From contig NZ_JAUOQH010000012.1 in assembly GCF_030547075.1 (NCBI RefSeq), forward strand, positions 81,830-145,829: a stretch of 64,000 bases of DNA, read 5' to 3'. How positions within the stretch are numbered: position 1 is the first letter of the stretch; each line of letters opens with the position of its first letter. Origin of the DNA: Alteromonas sp. 1_MG-2023. Its GTDB lineage: Bacteria > Pseudomonadota > Gammaproteobacteria > Enterobacterales > Alteromonadaceae. Below the pieces are notes generated by a model, which saw only the letters and a program-made list of their open reading frames with translations, made no database searches and was not told the DNA's origin. Below are positions 10,987 through 21,430 of this stretch, in pieces. The translations under genes were made by a program, and so were the position numbers.

Positions 10987-12876
10987 ATGCATCGCAAACG
11001 CCAAGCAATTAGAGATCACTCGGCTGAAGCAAACTTGTTTGCCAGACGAGCGTCTATCGCCTTTATCATTGTAGTGATGATGCTAGGTGTGGTGCTCAAC
11101 AATTTGTATTCCTTGCAAGTTAAACAGCACGAAGTTTATCAAACCCGTTCAAACGGCAATCGTATTAAGGTGTTACCTGTAGCCCCTAACCGTGGGTTAA
11201 TCTACGACAGAAACGGTATACTATTGGCCGAAAACCGCCCCGTATTCAGTTTAGAAATCACGCCAGAGCAAACCGATGATATAGACGCCACTTTAGACGG
11301 TTTAACCCAATTAATGGGCATCACCCCTGAAGAACGTGAAAGTTTTAACAGCAGTTTAAAAGGTCAGCGGCGTTTTAAGCCTATTGCACTTCGTACCAAA
11401 TTATCCGAAGAAGATGTGGCACTATTTTCTGCCAGTAAGCACTTATATCCTGGGGTTCAAATTGAAGCTCGATTGGCTCGGCATTATCCGTACAAAGATG
11501 CGCTTACTCATGTATTAGGTTATGTGGCACGCATCAACAAGAAAGACCTTCAAAAGCTGGTTGAAGCGGGGCAAGAAGATAACTATGCCGCCACCCACGA
11601 TATCGGTAAGTTGGGCGTAGAAAAATACCACGAAGAATTGTTGCACGGCACTGTAGGCTATCAGCAGGTTGAAGTGAATAACCAAGGCCGGATAATTCGC
11701 GTGTTAAACGTCGACCCACCTGTGCCTGGTAAAGACATTGTTCTAAACATCGACCTTTCGCTACAAATTGCTACACAGCAAGCGTTGGAAGGTCAGCGCG
11801 GAGCGGTTATTGTCAGTGACGTAAAAACCGGCGGTGTATTGGCGTTATTCTCAAACCCCAGTTACGACCCTAACCTGTTTGTGCACGGTATCAGCAGAAA
11901 GAACTATTCAGCCTTGTTGAATTCGCCCGACCGACCACTAATTAACCGCGCTACTCAAGGTCAGTATCCGCCCGCTTCAACCATTAAACCGCTTCTTGGT
12001 CTTGTAGGGCTCGAAGAAGGGGTAATTACTGAAGACTATACTATTCAAGACAATGGTCGTTATCAATTACCGAATGTATCTCACACGTGGCGAGATTGGC
12101 GCAAATGGGGGCATGGGAAAGTCGATATTGCTAAAGCAATTGAAGTATCTTGTGATATCTATTATTACGATTTAGCTTACAAGTTGGGCATCGATAAAAT
12201 CAGTGAAGCCATGTACGAATTTGGTTTTGGTGATTTTACTGGCATAGATTTATATGAAGAATCAGACGCAAATATGCCTAGCAGAGGCTGGAAGCGCGCG
12301 CGATTCAATCAGCCTTGGTATATTGGCGACACCATTCCTGTAGGTATTGGCCAGGGTTTTTGGTCTACCACCCCTATTCAACTATCGCATTCAGTGACCA
12401 CGTTAGTTAATCGGGGCGAACGTATTATTCCGCAAATTATTCGCGGGTATATGCATGCCGATAGCACGGTAGAAGTTATTCCGCTAAAAACGCTACGGCC
12501 TATTGAAATTAATAATCAGCATAACGTTGATGTGGTACTTAACGCGATGCACGATGTAGTGCACGGTAAAGAGGGCGGCGCACGCCATACCTTTGCCGAT
12601 GCACCTTATCAATCTGCAGGTAAAACCGGTACCGCACAGTTATTCTCTGTAGGCCAAGATGAAAAATACGATGCTGAAAAAATAGATGAGCGTTTACGCG
12701 ACAATGCTATGTATGTAGGCTTTGCTCCGTTCGAAAACCCAGAAATTTCAGTTACCGTCGTACTTGAAAACGCCGGCGGTGGTAGTAAAAATGCTGCACC
12801 TGTTGCCAAAAAAGTCATGGATTTCTATTTTCGTGACCGGGTTTTCGACACCGAAATTAGCAAGGTTGACGAATAA
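10987..12876 (+). CDS. mrdA: Penicillin-binding protein 2 (elongasome transpeptidase)
   Basis: This is the D,D-transpeptidase of lateral wall synthesis, partner of RodA. The 629-residue protein has one N-terminal membrane anchor (about residues 21-45, AFIIVVMMLGVVLNNLYSL), a pedestal domain, and the transpeptidase domain with S331-T-I-K334 (ASTIKP), the SCD motif and K546-T-G (AGKTGTAQ). Its stop overlaps the mrdB start by one base (TAATG), so the two subunits are translationally coupled. Confidence 0.97.
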   Translation: MHRKRQAIRDHSAEANLFARRASIAFIIVVMMLGVVLNNLYSLQVKQHEVYQTRSNGNRIKVLPVAPNRGLIYDRNGILLAENRPVFSLEITPEQTDDIDATLDGLTQLMGITPEERESFNSSLKGQRRFKPIALRTKLSEEDVALFSASKHLYPGVQIEARLARHYPYKDALTHVLGYVARINKKDLQKLVEAGQEDNYAATHDIGKLGVEKYHEELLHGTVGYQQVEVNNQGRIIRVLNVDPPVPGKDIVLNIDLSLQIATQQALEGQRGAVIVSDVKTGGVLALFSNPSYDPNLFVHGISRKNYSALLNSPDRPLINRATQGQYPPASTIKPLLGLVGLEEGVITEDYTIQDNGRYQLPNVSHTWRDWRKWGHGKVDIAKAIEVSCDIYYYDLAYKLGIDKISEAMYEFGFGDFTGIDLYEESDANMPSRGWKRARFNQPWYIGDTIPVGIGQGFWSTTPIQLSHSVTTLVNRGERIIPQIIRGYMHADSTVEVIPLKTLRPIEINNQHNVDVVLNAMHDVVHGKEGGARHTFADAPYQSAGKTGTAQLFSVGQDEKYDAEKIDERLRDNAMYVGFAPFENPEISVTVVLENAGGGSKNAAPVAKKVMDFYFRDRVFDTEISKVDE

Positions 12877-13991
12877 TGAAAAAAAACACGCTCAACCCAA
12901 ATAAAACCAGTTTCTTACAGCGTATCCATATTGATGGCTGGCTGTTTTTAAGCCTTTTAGTGCTGATGTCTGTAGGGCTAGTTACGCTTTATTCCGCTTC
13001 TGGGCAAGACACTGGGCAAGTAGAACGTCAAGTTACCCGATTAGCGCTAAGTGTGGCTGTTATGTTTGGTATTGCACAGATTCCACCGGGTGCATTTCGG
13101 CGCTTGTCGACCTATGCATACATTGCCGGTCTATTGATGCTTATCGCCGTATTGTTATTTGGTGATATGGGTAAAGGGGCGCAGCGTTGGCTCGACTTAA
13201 AAGTCATCCGCTTTCAACCTTCTGAGTTAATGAAGCTGGCTGTGCCTATGATGGTGGCTTGGTATATTAGCAAGTTTACGCTACCGCCTCGCACCATCAA
13301 TATTGTGGTCGGCTTTTTAATGGTGGCTATACCTACGGTGCTTATTGCCAAACAACCCGATTTAGGTACCTCACTGCTTATTGCCAGTTCAGGTATTTTT
13401 GCTATTTTTCTTGCAGGAATGAGTTGGCGTCTTATCGGTTTTGTCGCCATGTTACTAGGCGGATTTGCGCCTATCATGTGGTTTTTCTTAATGGCGGAAT
13501 ACCAAAAACAACGGGTGTTAACCTTTTTAAACCCCGAGAGCGATCCTCTCGGCTCGGGCTACCATATTATTCAGTCGAAAATTGCTATCGGCTCAGGTGG
13601 CGTAGACGGAAAAGGTTGGTTGCAAGGCACACAATCACAACTAGAATTTCTACCCGAGCGTCATACCGACTTTATCTTCTCGGTTTTCAGTGAAGAATTC
13701 GGCTTAACTGGAGTTATTGTACTTCTGATAATTTACCTTTGCGTTATTTTACGAGGGCTGATTATTGCCAGTCGTGCACAAGACGCATACTCCAAGCTAT
13801 TAGCAGGTAGTATCACCTTAACCTTCTTTGTTTATGTGTTCGTAAACATGGGAATGGTATCTGGATTGCTTCCTGTTGTAGGCGTACCACTACCTTTAGT
13901 GAGTTATGGCGGCACTTCTATGGTGACATTGATGGCAGGGTTTGGCATGCTAATGTCTATTGCCACTCAAAAACGATTTATGTCTCGATAA
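12876..13991 (+). CDS. mrdB: Rod-shape SEDS peptidoglycan glycosyltransferase RodA
   Basis: This SEDS-family polytopic membrane protein of 371 residues polymerises lipid II during cell elongation together with PBP2. About ten hydrophobic segments are visible. The signatures FQPSELMKLAVP, the loop with GSGGVDGKGWLQGTQSQLEF, LPERHTDFIFSVFSEEFG, and the C-terminal GVPLPLVSYGGTSM are all present. It follows mrdA with a one-base overlap and is followed almost immediately by rlpA, matching the enteric order. Confidence 0.97.
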   Translation: MKKNTLNPNKTSFLQRIHIDGWLFLSLLVLMSVGLVTLYSASGQDTGQVERQVTRLALSVAVMFGIAQIPPGAFRRLSTYAYIAGLLMLIAVLLFGDMGKGAQRWLDLKVIRFQPSELMKLAVPMMVAWYISKFTLPPRTINIVVGFLMVAIPTVLIAKQPDLGTSLLIASSGIFAIFLAGMSWRLIGFVAMLLGGFAPIMWFFLMAEYQKQRVLTFLNPESDPLGSGYHIIQSKIAIGSGGVDGKGWLQGTQSQLEFLPERHTDFIFSVFSEEFGLTGVIVLLIIYLCVILRGLIIASRAQDAYSKLLAGSITLTFFVYVFVNMGMVSGLLPVVGVPLPLVSYGGTSMVTLMAGFGMLMSIATQKRFMSR

Positions 13992-13992
13992 C

Positions 13993-14883
13993 ATGCGCAC
14001 ACTACTGCTGATATTGATTGCTTCATTTATTCTTGCTGCTTGTCAGTCTGCCCCTAGCGGTCGCTACACTCAGCATCAAGACACGGCCCCAAATCATGTG
14101 GCAAAAGTGCCCGAAACGTTAGATGCCGTGCCACGCTATGAAGCCTACCGTATGTTTAACAGTCGCCCTTATAAGGTACTTGGCAAACACTATACGCCGC
14201 TAACATCAGGCAAAGGGTTTGAAGAAGTCGGTTACGCCAGTTGGTACGGTCAAAAATTTCATGGCCACTTAACCTCTAACGGTGAAACTTACAATATGTT
14301 TGCCATGTCGGCAGCACACAAAACCTTACCGCTACCCTCCTATGTGCGAGTCACTAATTTAGATAACAACAAGCAAGCGATTGTGCGAGTAAATGACCGT
14401 GGCCCTTTTCACGATAACCGCATCATTGATTTATCGTATGCCGCTGCGGTAAAACTTGATTATCATAATAAAGGCACCGCCAAGGTAAAAATAGAAGTTA
14501 TTCATTTTGACGCAGACAACAACGTTACCGTTGGGGTTAGCCCAACTATTACCTATGATGAATATATCGGTATTCCCCCTCTTCCATCACCCACGTCAGA
14601 ACTCGCTACTTCCGAACCACTGAGCGACAACTTAAAGCAATCATCCATTACACTTGATGGCTACTTCATTCAGGTGGCAGCGTTGTCGAATCAGGAAAAA
14701 GCCGAGTCTATTTCTAATGTGCTTTCTGCCCTTTATCAGGTACCCACGCATATGCCAGTGGTCGGGAATATGTACAAACTTCAACTTGGCCCCATTGAAG
14801 ATGAAGCAGTTGCCCATGAATTGTTAGAGCAACTAAAACAAAATGGCTACCCGCAAGCGTACAAGGTAAAACAAACCTTATAG
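13993..14883 (+). CDS. rlpA: Septal ring lytic transglycosylase lipoprotein RlpA
   Basis: The start at ATG 13993, one base after the mrdB stop, gives a 296-residue lipoprotein with signal MRTLLLILIASFILAAC. The double-psi beta-barrel domain (YASWYGQKFHGHLTSNGETY, then VRVTNLDNNKQAIVRVNDRG with the catalytic Asp) cleaves glycan strands stripped of stem peptides. The C-terminal SPOR domain (GYFIQVAALSNQEKA to YPQAYKV) targets such denuded glycan at the septum. A longer reading from 13960 would overlap mrdB and lose the signal peptide. Confidence 0.95.
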   Translation: MRTLLLILIASFILAACQSAPSGRYTQHQDTAPNHVAKVPETLDAVPRYEAYRMFNSRPYKVLGKHYTPLTSGKGFEEVGYASWYGQKFHGHLTSNGETYNMFAMSAAHKTLPLPSYVRVTNLDNNKQAIVRVNDRGPFHDNRIIDLSYAAAVKLDYHNKGTAKVKIEVIHFDADNNVTVGVSPTITYDEYIGIPPLPSPTSELATSEPLSDNLKQSSITLDGYFIQVAALSNQEKAESISNVLSALYQVPTHMPVVGNMYKLQLGPIEDEAVAHELLEQLKQNGYPQAYKVKQTL

Positions 14884-15146
14884 TCTCTCATTCAAAAAAA
14901 GCGTCAGCTCAAAAAACCGCCAACACTATGGCGACAATGTGGCTAAACACGTTTCAAATCTGTCATTTATGGCGCTTTTTTGTTGTTTCGTAGTCTAATC
15001 GCTATTAACAGCTAAACTTTTTAGTTTAACCCTAGTCGAAGTATCCGCCTTACGTTAGAATTCTAAATCAAATAGTAGTATTAACTGTGTGGCGTGCCTG
15101 CTGTTCAGTTTTAAACGGATAATAAACGGTCAAAGAAAATAAAATC

Positions 15147-16331
15147 ATGCTCAGAATAATTCAACGCGCTAAACCGTCCTTTCTCTCCTTCGCTTTTATG
15201 CTTTTCAGTGCACTAGCACTGCCAGCGAATGCAGCAGTGGTTACTCCACCAGCTCCATCGGTAGCGGCGGAAGGCTTTCTTTTAACCGACTTTGAAACCG
15301 GACACGTTATTGCGTCGAAAAACGCAGACATGCAATTAGCGCCAGCCAGCTTAACTAAAATCATGACGATTTATGTTATTGGCAAGGAACTTCAAGCAGG
15401 CAACATCAGCCTTTCTGACGAAGTGACTATATCTGAAAATGCATGGGCCAAGAAATTCCCAGACTCATCGAAGATGTTTATCGAAGTAGGTACACAAGTA
15501 TCAGTAAGAGACTTATTACGCGGTATCGTAGTGCAATCAGGTAATGATGCTTGTGTTGCTATGGCCGAGCACGTAGCGGGTTCTCAAGCGGCATTTGCCA
15601 GCATGATGAATGCACATGCGCAAGCACTAGGCATGACAGGTTCACACTTTGTAAATGCACATGGTCTACATGACCCCGATCATTACACAACACCTCGCGA
15701 TATGTCGTTAGTATCTCGTGCGCTTATTGCCGAAACACCAGAGATGTACAAGATATACAGCGAAAAAGAATTTACCTTTAACGGTATTAAGCAATATAAC
15801 CGTAATAGCCTTTTATGGGACAAGAGCTTAAACGTTGATGGCATCAAAACGGGCCATACGTCTGATGCTGGATACAGCCTTATTACTTCAGCTTCACAAG
15901 GCGACATGCGCCTAATCTCTGTCGTTATGGGTACAGACAGTGAAAGAGCCCGTAAAGTAGAAAACAAAAAGCTGCTTAAATATGGCTTCCGTTTTTATGA
16001 AACGCTAACGCCGTACAAAGCGGGTGATAGTTTTGTCGCACACCGTATTTATATGGGCGATAGAGAAACCGTAGACCTTGGAATTAACCAATCTACCCCC
16101 ATTACCATACCACGCGGCCAAGCGGCTAACTTGGAAGCCAATTTTGAACTAGATAAAAAACTAGAAGCACCATTGGCTAAAGGCCAAGTTGTGGGCACCT
16201 TATTCCTTCAAATAGAAGGTGAAGATGTAGCTAGTTACCCACTTGTTACTTTGCAAGAAGTGAAAGAAGGCAGTTGGTACAACCGCATCAAAGACTACAT
16301 TATGCTGCAACTAGGTTTCGACGAAGCGTAA
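15147..16331 (+). CDS. dacA: D-alanyl-D-alanine carboxypeptidase (PBP5/6 family)
   Basis: The enzyme removes the terminal D-alanine from peptidoglycan stem peptides. The 394-residue precursor has a signal peptide (FMLFSALALPANAA, cleavage near residue 30) and the serine-peptidase motifs S68-L-T-K71 (ASLTKIM), S131-G-N and K234-T-G. The C-terminal stretch WYNRIKDYIMLQLGF is the amphipathic membrane anchor. It lies between rlpA and ybeD as in enterics and has a clear terminator behind it. The 263 bp in front must carry its own promoter. Confidence 0.96.
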   Translation: MLRIIQRAKPSFLSFAFMLFSALALPANAAVVTPPAPSVAAEGFLLTDFETGHVIASKNADMQLAPASLTKIMTIYVIGKELQAGNISLSDEVTISENAWAKKFPDSSKMFIEVGTQVSVRDLLRGIVVQSGNDACVAMAEHVAGSQAAFASMMNAHAQALGMTGSHFVNAHGLHDPDHYTTPRDMSLVSRALIAETPEMYKIYSEKEFTFNGIKQYNRNSLLWDKSLNVDGIKTGHTSDAGYSLITSASQGDMRLISVVMGTDSERARKVENKKLLKYGFRFYETLTPYKAGDSFVAHRIYMGDRETVDLGINQSTPITIPRGQAANLEANFELDKKLEAPLAKGQVVGTLFLQIEGEDVASYPLVTLQEVKEGSWYNRIKDYIMLQLGFDEA

Positions 16332-16360
16332 CATTACGCAACGCTACACTAGTTCAAGGG

Positions 16361-16391
16361 CGGCCTGATTGGTATAATCGGGCCGTTTTTG
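16361..16391 (+). terminator. Rho-independent terminator after dacA
   Basis: The stem CGGCCTGATT / AATCGGGCCG with loop GGTAT is followed by TTTTT, between dacA and ybeD. Confidence 0.85.
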
Positions 16392-16421
16392 TATTTAATG
16401 ACTGTATAAAAAGGATATCGC

Positions 16422-16685
16422 ATGGATACCCGTTTCGATGAACTTCTAGATTTTCCGACACATCAAACATTTAAAGTAATGGGCGTTGCTCATGAAGATT
16501 TACCTAACCACGTTGTGGAATGCTTGCAGCAACATGCTCCGGGCGATTATGCACCGGCTGTTAAACCTAGCAGTAAAGGAAATTACCATTCAGTGTCGAT
16601 AAGTGTTCGGGTAACCAGTAAAGAACATATGGAAACCATCTACACCGAACTTGCTAAGTTAGAACTAGTAAGAGTAGTACTATAA
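16422..16685 (+). CDS. ybeD: YbeD/UPF0250 small regulatory-domain protein
   Basis: This 87-residue ACT-like protein of the UPF0250 (DUF493) family has the characteristic opening [19 protein letters not shown] and ends with [12 protein letters not shown]. The family is always found beside lipB. A role in lipoate metabolism is suggested by context, but no reaction is established. The lipB GTG start follows immediately after its stop, which points to coupled translation. Confidence 0.93.
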   Translation: MDTRFDELLDFPTHQTFKVMGVAHEDLPNHVVECLQQHAPGDYAPAVKPSSKGNYHSVSISVRVTSKEHMETIYTELAKLELVRVVL

Positions 16686-17342
16686 GTGAGTACACTAACC
16701 GACTCGGTCATTATTCGGCAACTTGGTAGGCAAAGTTATGAGCCTACATGGACTGCCATGAAAAACTTCACGGATGAACGTGATGACACTACAGAAGATG
16801 AAATTTGGCTGGTTGAGCACGACCCTGTATTCACTCAGGGACAAGCAGGAAAAGCTGAACATATCTTAATGCCCGGTGATATTCCCGTGGTACAAGTAGA
16901 CAGAGGCGGTCAGGTAACCTATCACGGTCCTGGGCAACAGGTTATCTATCTGCTTATTAATATTCGAAGACGTAAGCTTGGTGTTCGTCATTTAGTGACG
17001 GCCATGGAAGACGCTGTAGTCGGATTGATGGCTAAATATGGTGTTACCGCCTACCCTAAACCTGATGCACCTGGGGTTTATGTAGACGAGAAAAAAGTTT
17101 GCTCACTGGGGCTTAGAATTCGTCACGGTTGTTCGTTTCATGGATTGGCATTAAATGTTAATATGGACTTGTCTCCGTTTCAGCGCATCAACCCATGCGG
17201 TTATGCAGGTATGGAAATGATTGATACCGCCAGTCTGAATGGCCCAGATTCGATAAGTGTTGCCGGTGAAGTTCTTACCGACTTACTACTTCAAGCGCTT
17301 TCCATTACGGAAAAACGACATAAAGAAGGTTTTGATGAGTAA
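16686..17342 (+). CDS. lipB: Octanoyl-[acyl-carrier-protein]:protein octanoyltransferase
   Basis: LipB moves octanoate from ACP to lipoyl domains of 2-oxoacid dehydrogenases and GcvH. The 218-residue sequence has [12 protein letters not shown] (substrate loop), a lysine just before [10 protein letters not shown] (K136 or K137), and the acyl-thioester cysteine C171 in [11 protein letters not shown]. It starts at GTG 16686 and ends 8 bp inside lipA. Together with lipA it forms the endogenous lipoate synthesis pathway. Confidence 0.96.
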   Translation: MSTLTDSVIIRQLGRQSYEPTWTAMKNFTDERDDTTEDEIWLVEHDPVFTQGQAGKAEHILMPGDIPVVQVDRGGQVTYHGPGQQVIYLLINIRRRKLGVRHLVTAMEDAVVGLMAKYGVTAYPKPDAPGVYVDEKKVCSLGLRIRHGCSFHGLALNVNMDLSPFQRINPCGYAGMEMIDTASLNGPDSISVAGEVLTDLLLQALSITEKRHKEGFDE

Positions 17343-18297
17343 CGCACGACCTGTAGCTGGAGTTAAACTCCGCGACGACGAAAAAGTAAAACACATTCCT
17401 GTCACCATTATTCCTACTGAAAAGGAAGAAATGCTGCGCAAGCCTTCTTGGATCAAAATCAAGCTGCCACGCAGCACGGATAAAATTGATCACATCAAGA
17501 AGACATTAAGAAAAAATAAACTGCATTCTGTGTGCGAAGAAGCCAGCTGCCCTAACTTAGCTGAGTGTTTCAACCACGGTACGGCAACCTTTATGATTCT
17601 GGGTGATATATGCACCCGTCGTTGTCCGTTCTGTGATGTTGCCCACGGCAAGCCGTTACCGCCAAGTGCTGAAGAGCCAGAAAAGCTAGCGAAAACCATT
17701 GCTGAAATGAATTTACGCTACGTGGTTATTACCTCGGTTGACCGTGATGACCTGCGTGATGGTGGTGCACAGCATTTCGTTGATTGTATCAACGCTATTC
17801 GCGAGCACAGCCCTACTACTACTATTGAAGTGTTAGTGCCGGATTTCCGTGGACGTATGGATCGCGCATTAGAAATTTTCAAAAATGGTGTTCCTGATGT
17901 GTTTAACCACAACTTAGAAACCATTCCGCGCTTATACCGCGAGTGCCGCCCTGGTGCTAACTACCAGTGGTCTCTAGACTTACTTAAGAAGTTCAAAGCT
18001 CAGCATCCTGATATTAAAACCAAATCAGGCTTGATGATGGGCATGGGCGAAGAAAACGTGGAAATTGAAGGCGTACTTCGTGATCTACGTGCTCACGATG
18101 TGGACATGTTGACCCTTGGCCAATATTTGCAGCCAAGTCGCCATCACTTCCCTGTTAAACGTTACGTTCACCCTGATGAATTTGATGCACTAGGCGCTTA
18201 TGCCAAAGACATTGGCTTCACCCATGCAGCCAGTGGCCCTATGGTTCGCTCTAGTTACCATGCCGACCAACAGGCAGCGGGTAAAGAAGTAAAATAA
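17335..18297 (+). CDS. lipA: Lipoyl synthase (radical SAM)
   Basis: LipA inserts two sulfurs into protein-bound octanoate. Both iron-sulfur sites are visible: the auxiliary cluster cysteines C67, C72 and C78 ([13 protein letters not shown]) and the radical-SAM cysteines C93, C97 and C100 (CTRRCPFCD). The conserved C-terminal [11 protein letters not shown] carries the auxiliary-cluster serine. The ATG at 17335, overlapping the lipB stop, gives 320 residues, as in E. coli (321). The longer reading from 17257 would reach 26 residues further into lipB and is not needed. Confidence 0.97.
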   Translation: MSNARPVAGVKLRDDEKVKHIPVTIIPTEKEEMLRKPSWIKIKLPRSTDKIDHIKKTLRKNKLHSVCEEASCPNLAECFNHGTATFMILGDICTRRCPFCDVAHGKPLPPSAEEPEKLAKTIAEMNLRYVVITSVDRDDLRDGGAQHFVDCINAIREHSPTTTIEVLVPDFRGRMDRALEIFKNGVPDVFNHNLETIPRLYRECRPGANYQWSLDLLKKFKAQHPDIKTKSGLMMGMGEENVEIEGVLRDLRAHDVDMLTLGQYLQPSRHHFPVKRYVHPDEFDALGAYAKDIGFTHAASGPMVRSSYHADQQAAGKEVK

Positions 18298-18301
18298 ATA
18301 C

Positions 18302-18331
18302 AAAAAAGCGGCTTTCACAGCCGCTTTTTTA
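18302..18331. terminator. Bidirectional terminator between lipA and DUF885 gene
   Basis: AAAAAAGCGGCT-TTCAC-AGCCGCTTTTTT is a strong symmetric stem with A- and T-runs between convergent genes. Confidence 0.92.
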
Positions 18332-18364
18332 TTTGCCTTTATTTTTACTTAGCCAGTTATCAAC

Positions 18365-20248
18365 TTACTCGCCTTGGCTTTTAGATTTCACTTCGTCTAT
18401 CCACATCGACATTTTGTCACTCAAAATAGGCATTGGCATTGCGCCATCCGTCAGTATTTGACTGTGGAAAGCTTTAATATCGAAAGCATCACCCAGCGCT
18501 TCAGTCGCTTGGTTACGCAAATGTCTTATATGACGCTCTCCCACTTTATACGCCAACGCTTGACCAGGAATAGAAATGTAGCGCTCTACCTCTGCCGTGG
18601 CGTCTGACTCGGCCATAGAGGAGTTTTCAAGCATATACGCAATGGCTTTTTCGCGGCTCCAGCCTTTGGCATGCATACCGGTATCTACCACAAGACGCAT
18701 AGCACGAAGCTGTTCATCGTTTAAGCGCCCGTACCACATGTAAGGGTCGGTAAACATACCTAACTCTTTACCTAAGCTTTCAGCATACAAAGCCCAGCCT
18801 TCACTAAAGACAGTGTAGCCGCTGAATTTTCTGAATAATGGCAAGCTTTCAACTTCTTGCTGAATAGCAATTTGAAAATGGTGACCAGGGGCCGCTTCAT
18901 GAATGCTCAAGGTTTCTAAACTAAATTTAGGCTGAGCCTTTAAGTCACGGGTATTAATATAGAAAATACCCGGTCTGCTGCCATCCGGCGCCGGAGACAT
19001 ATAGCTTGCCGCTGCCGATGATGCTTCACGATACGGCTCTACCGCTTTTACAATATAATCGGCTTTAGGGAATACGCTGAAAAGTTTAGGTAAACGAGCG
19101 TCTATATCCGTTTTAACATCGGTATAGGCTTTTATGAGAGCTTCTTCAGATTCAAAGTAGAATTTATCGTCAGTACGAAGGTGATCGAAGAACGCCGCTA
19201 AGTCCCCTTCAAATCCGACGGTTTCTTTTACCATCTTCATTTCACCAAGAATACGCGATACTTCAGATAACCCAAACTCATGCACTTCATCAGCACTAAG
19301 TGGCAAGGTAGTGTTGTCTTTAATTTTGTATTCGTACCACGCCTTACCGTTAGGTAAATCTGAGTATCCCACGGTATCGCGGGTATGAGGCAGGTATTCT
19401 TCAACCACAAAGTCGTGAAGCTTTTGGTACGACGGCACTATTACTTCAGTAATTAGACCTTCGTACGTAGCGGCTAAGCGCGCTTTTTCATCGTCGCTAA
19501 TTGCTTCATTGGTTTCTAATTGCTTCACAGGCCCATAAAAAACGCTGTCTGAGGCTTTTGTCACTAAATGCGCGCTTAGTTGAGGCACCATTTTTTTAGT
19601 GATGGCTTTAGGCAGTACTACCCCTTCCTCAATACCTTTTTTCATATAAAGGATTACGCTATCGATAAACGCGACATACCCTTTAGTACGAGAAATGAAA
19701 TTTTCATAATCTTTTACCGTAGCGAAAGGCTGTGCCGACTGACCCGAGCCCAACATAGGGAAAAAAGTATGAACACCATACATTTGGTTGATAGGCATGT
19801 ACTGACTACCAAACTGGAAACCGGCAATAGCATGTTCTCTATCGCTTTTAAAAATATGGTAGCTTATCCAGTCTTGGCCAGAAAGCTTATCAACATCTAT
19901 AGCGTTAATAGCATTTAAGTAAGCCTGCTCGTTAGCTTTTGATTCAGCCAGCCATTTCTCACTCATAGGTTCATTGAATCTGTCGTTGTAATCACTTACA
20001 CCATAAAACGTTGCCATTACCGGGTTTTGTTCCATTGACGCGTTGAAATACTTAAGGGTTAACGCGGCAAGTTTTTCTGCCTCTGTTTCAAGCTTTAGAT
20101 CCACACCCATGACATCTTTCGTTTCACTAGCCACCGACTGCGCTTGCGCGCTAACCGACGTATCATCTTGTTGCTGTGCCACAGCAGATGTAACAGCGAA
20201 GGCGCTGACAATGGCAGCGCTGAGTAAACTTATCTTCATCAATTTCAT
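18365..20248 (-). CDS. DUF885 family secreted metallopeptidase-like protein
   Basis: The 627-residue protein, from the ATG at 20248, begins MKLMKISLLSAAIVSAFAVT and then SAVAQQQDD, a cleavable signal peptide; a longer reading adds 15 residues that spoil it. It belongs to the DUF885 family, related to gluzincin peptidases. The sequence IHEAAPGHHFQ near residue 495 contains an HExxx(G)HH metal site, and GWALYAESLGKELG follows it, as in carboxypeptidase-like relatives. It probably acts as a periplasmic or lipid-anchored peptidase; the substrate is unknown. It stands alone between terminators. Confidence 0.82.
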   Translation of the reverse strand: MKLMKISLLSAAIVSAFAVTSAVAQQQDDTSVSAQAQSVASETKDVMGVDLKLETEAEKLAALTLKYFNASMEQNPVMATFYGVSDYNDRFNEPMSEKWLAESKANEQAYLNAINAIDVDKLSGQDWISYHIFKSDREHAIAGFQFGSQYMPINQMYGVHTFFPMLGSGQSAQPFATVKDYENFISRTKGYVAFIDSVILYMKKGIEEGVVLPKAITKKMVPQLSAHLVTKASDSVFYGPVKQLETNEAISDDEKARLAATYEGLITEVIVPSYQKLHDFVVEEYLPHTRDTVGYSDLPNGKAWYEYKIKDNTTLPLSADEVHEFGLSEVSRILGEMKMVKETVGFEGDLAAFFDHLRTDDKFYFESEEALIKAYTDVKTDIDARLPKLFSVFPKADYIVKAVEPYREASSAAASYMSPAPDGSRPGIFYINTRDLKAQPKFSLETLSIHEAAPGHHFQIAIQQEVESLPLFRKFSGYTVFSEGWALYAESLGKELGMFTDPYMWYGRLNDEQLRAMRLVVDTGMHAKGWSREKAIAYMLENSSMAESDATAEVERYISIPGQALAYKVGERHIRHLRNQATEALGDAFDIKAFHSQILTDGAMPMPILSDKMSMWIDEVKSKSQGE

Positions 20249-20411
20249 TTTTAAAAGAACCTGTCGAGTATTTATTATTAATATGCAGACCAATATTGCC
20301 TGTTTACCCCTATTGTGTACAAGGTTTTTGCGCTAACAGGATGACATTACGTTACGGGCTGTTAGAATGCCGTCTTTCTGCCTAAACCCACAAAAGAAGT
20401 GAGGTTACGCA

Positions 20412-21419
20412 ATGCGTAAACATATTTACATTGCCTACACAGGCGGCACCATTGGAATGAAACCATCCGATCATGGTTATGTTCCAGCGGCAGGCTTCCT
20501 TGGCGATACTTTGAATGACATGCCGGAGTTTCATCGCAGTGAAATGCCGTTATTCACACTGCATGAATACGACAACTTGATAGATTCATCAGATATGGAT
20601 CCTTCTGACTGGCAGCGCATTGCCGATGATATTGCAGAAAACTATGATAAATACGACGGTTTTATCATCTTGCATGGCACAGATACCATGGCGTATACCG
20701 CTTCGGCATTGAGTTTTATGCTGGAAGATTTAACCAAGCCTGTGATTGTTACGGGGTCGCAAATTCCTCTTGCAGAGCTGCGTTCTGACGGCCAAGTTAA
20801 CCTGTTGAATGCACTGTATGTAGCAGCAAACTTTCCTATTGCAGAAGTGGGTTTGTTTTTTAATAACCGCTTATTACGGGGAAATCGCAGCCGTAAGGTA
20901 GATGCTGATGGGTTTAGTGCGTTTGATTCGCCCAACTTTCCTCCCCTTCTTGAAGCCGGTATTAACATACGCGTAAAAGCGGGTGAACTTGCTAATGAGT
21001 CGGATAAACCCCTTAAGGTTTCGAGTGTAAAAGCCCAACCTATTGGTATGGTGAGCTTGTACCCTGGAATTTCATCCGAAGTGCTTAAAAATACCCTGCA
21101 GCAGCCAGTAAATGCGCTCATTTTATTAAGCTATGGCGTGGGTAACGCACCGCAAAGCCCTGCCCTTATTGCGCAATTAGAATATGCACGTGACAGACAG
21201 ATACCTGTACTCAACTGCACCCAGTGCATGCGCGGGCGAGTGAACATGGGCGGATATGCTACAGGGCATGGCTTACAAGAAGTGGGCGTGTTATCAGGCA
21301 GCGATATGACACCAGAAGCCGCATTGGCAAAGTTACACTACTTATTAAGTAAGAATCTGCCATTTGAAACCATAAAAGCCAAGCTTACCCAGAACCTTTG
21401 CGGCGAGCTTAGCGAATAG
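20412..21419 (+). CDS. ansA: Type I (cytoplasmic) L-asparaginase
   Basis: The enzyme hydrolyses asparagine to aspartate and ammonia. The 335-residue protein opens MRKHIYIAYTGGTIGM with the nucleophile threonine in TGGTIG, and has the second active-site block GFIILHGTDTMAYTASALSF. It lacks a signal peptide, which fits AnsA and not the periplasmic AnsB. An RBS (AAGAAGTGAGG) precedes the ATG. The DUF2797 gene follows 11 bp later and is likely co-transcribed. Confidence 0.95.
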   Translation: MRKHIYIAYTGGTIGMKPSDHGYVPAAGFLGDTLNDMPEFHRSEMPLFTLHEYDNLIDSSDMDPSDWQRIADDIAENYDKYDGFIILHGTDTMAYTASALSFMLEDLTKPVIVTGSQIPLAELRSDGQVNLLNALYVAANFPIAEVGLFFNNRLLRGNRSRKVDADGFSAFDSPNFPPLLEAGINIRVKAGELANESDKPLKVSSVKAQPIGMVSLYPGISSEVLKNTLQQPVNALILLSYGVGNAPQSPALIAQLEYARDRQIPVLNCTQCMRGRVNMGGYATGHGLQEVGVLSGSDMTPEAALAKLHYLLSKNLPFETIKAKLTQNLCGELSE

Positions 21420-21430
21420 GAACTCACATA

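Noticed and set aside
13424..13693. 89-residue + strand ORF inside mrdB
   Set aside because: Lies wholly inside rodA in another frame; no RBS or family.
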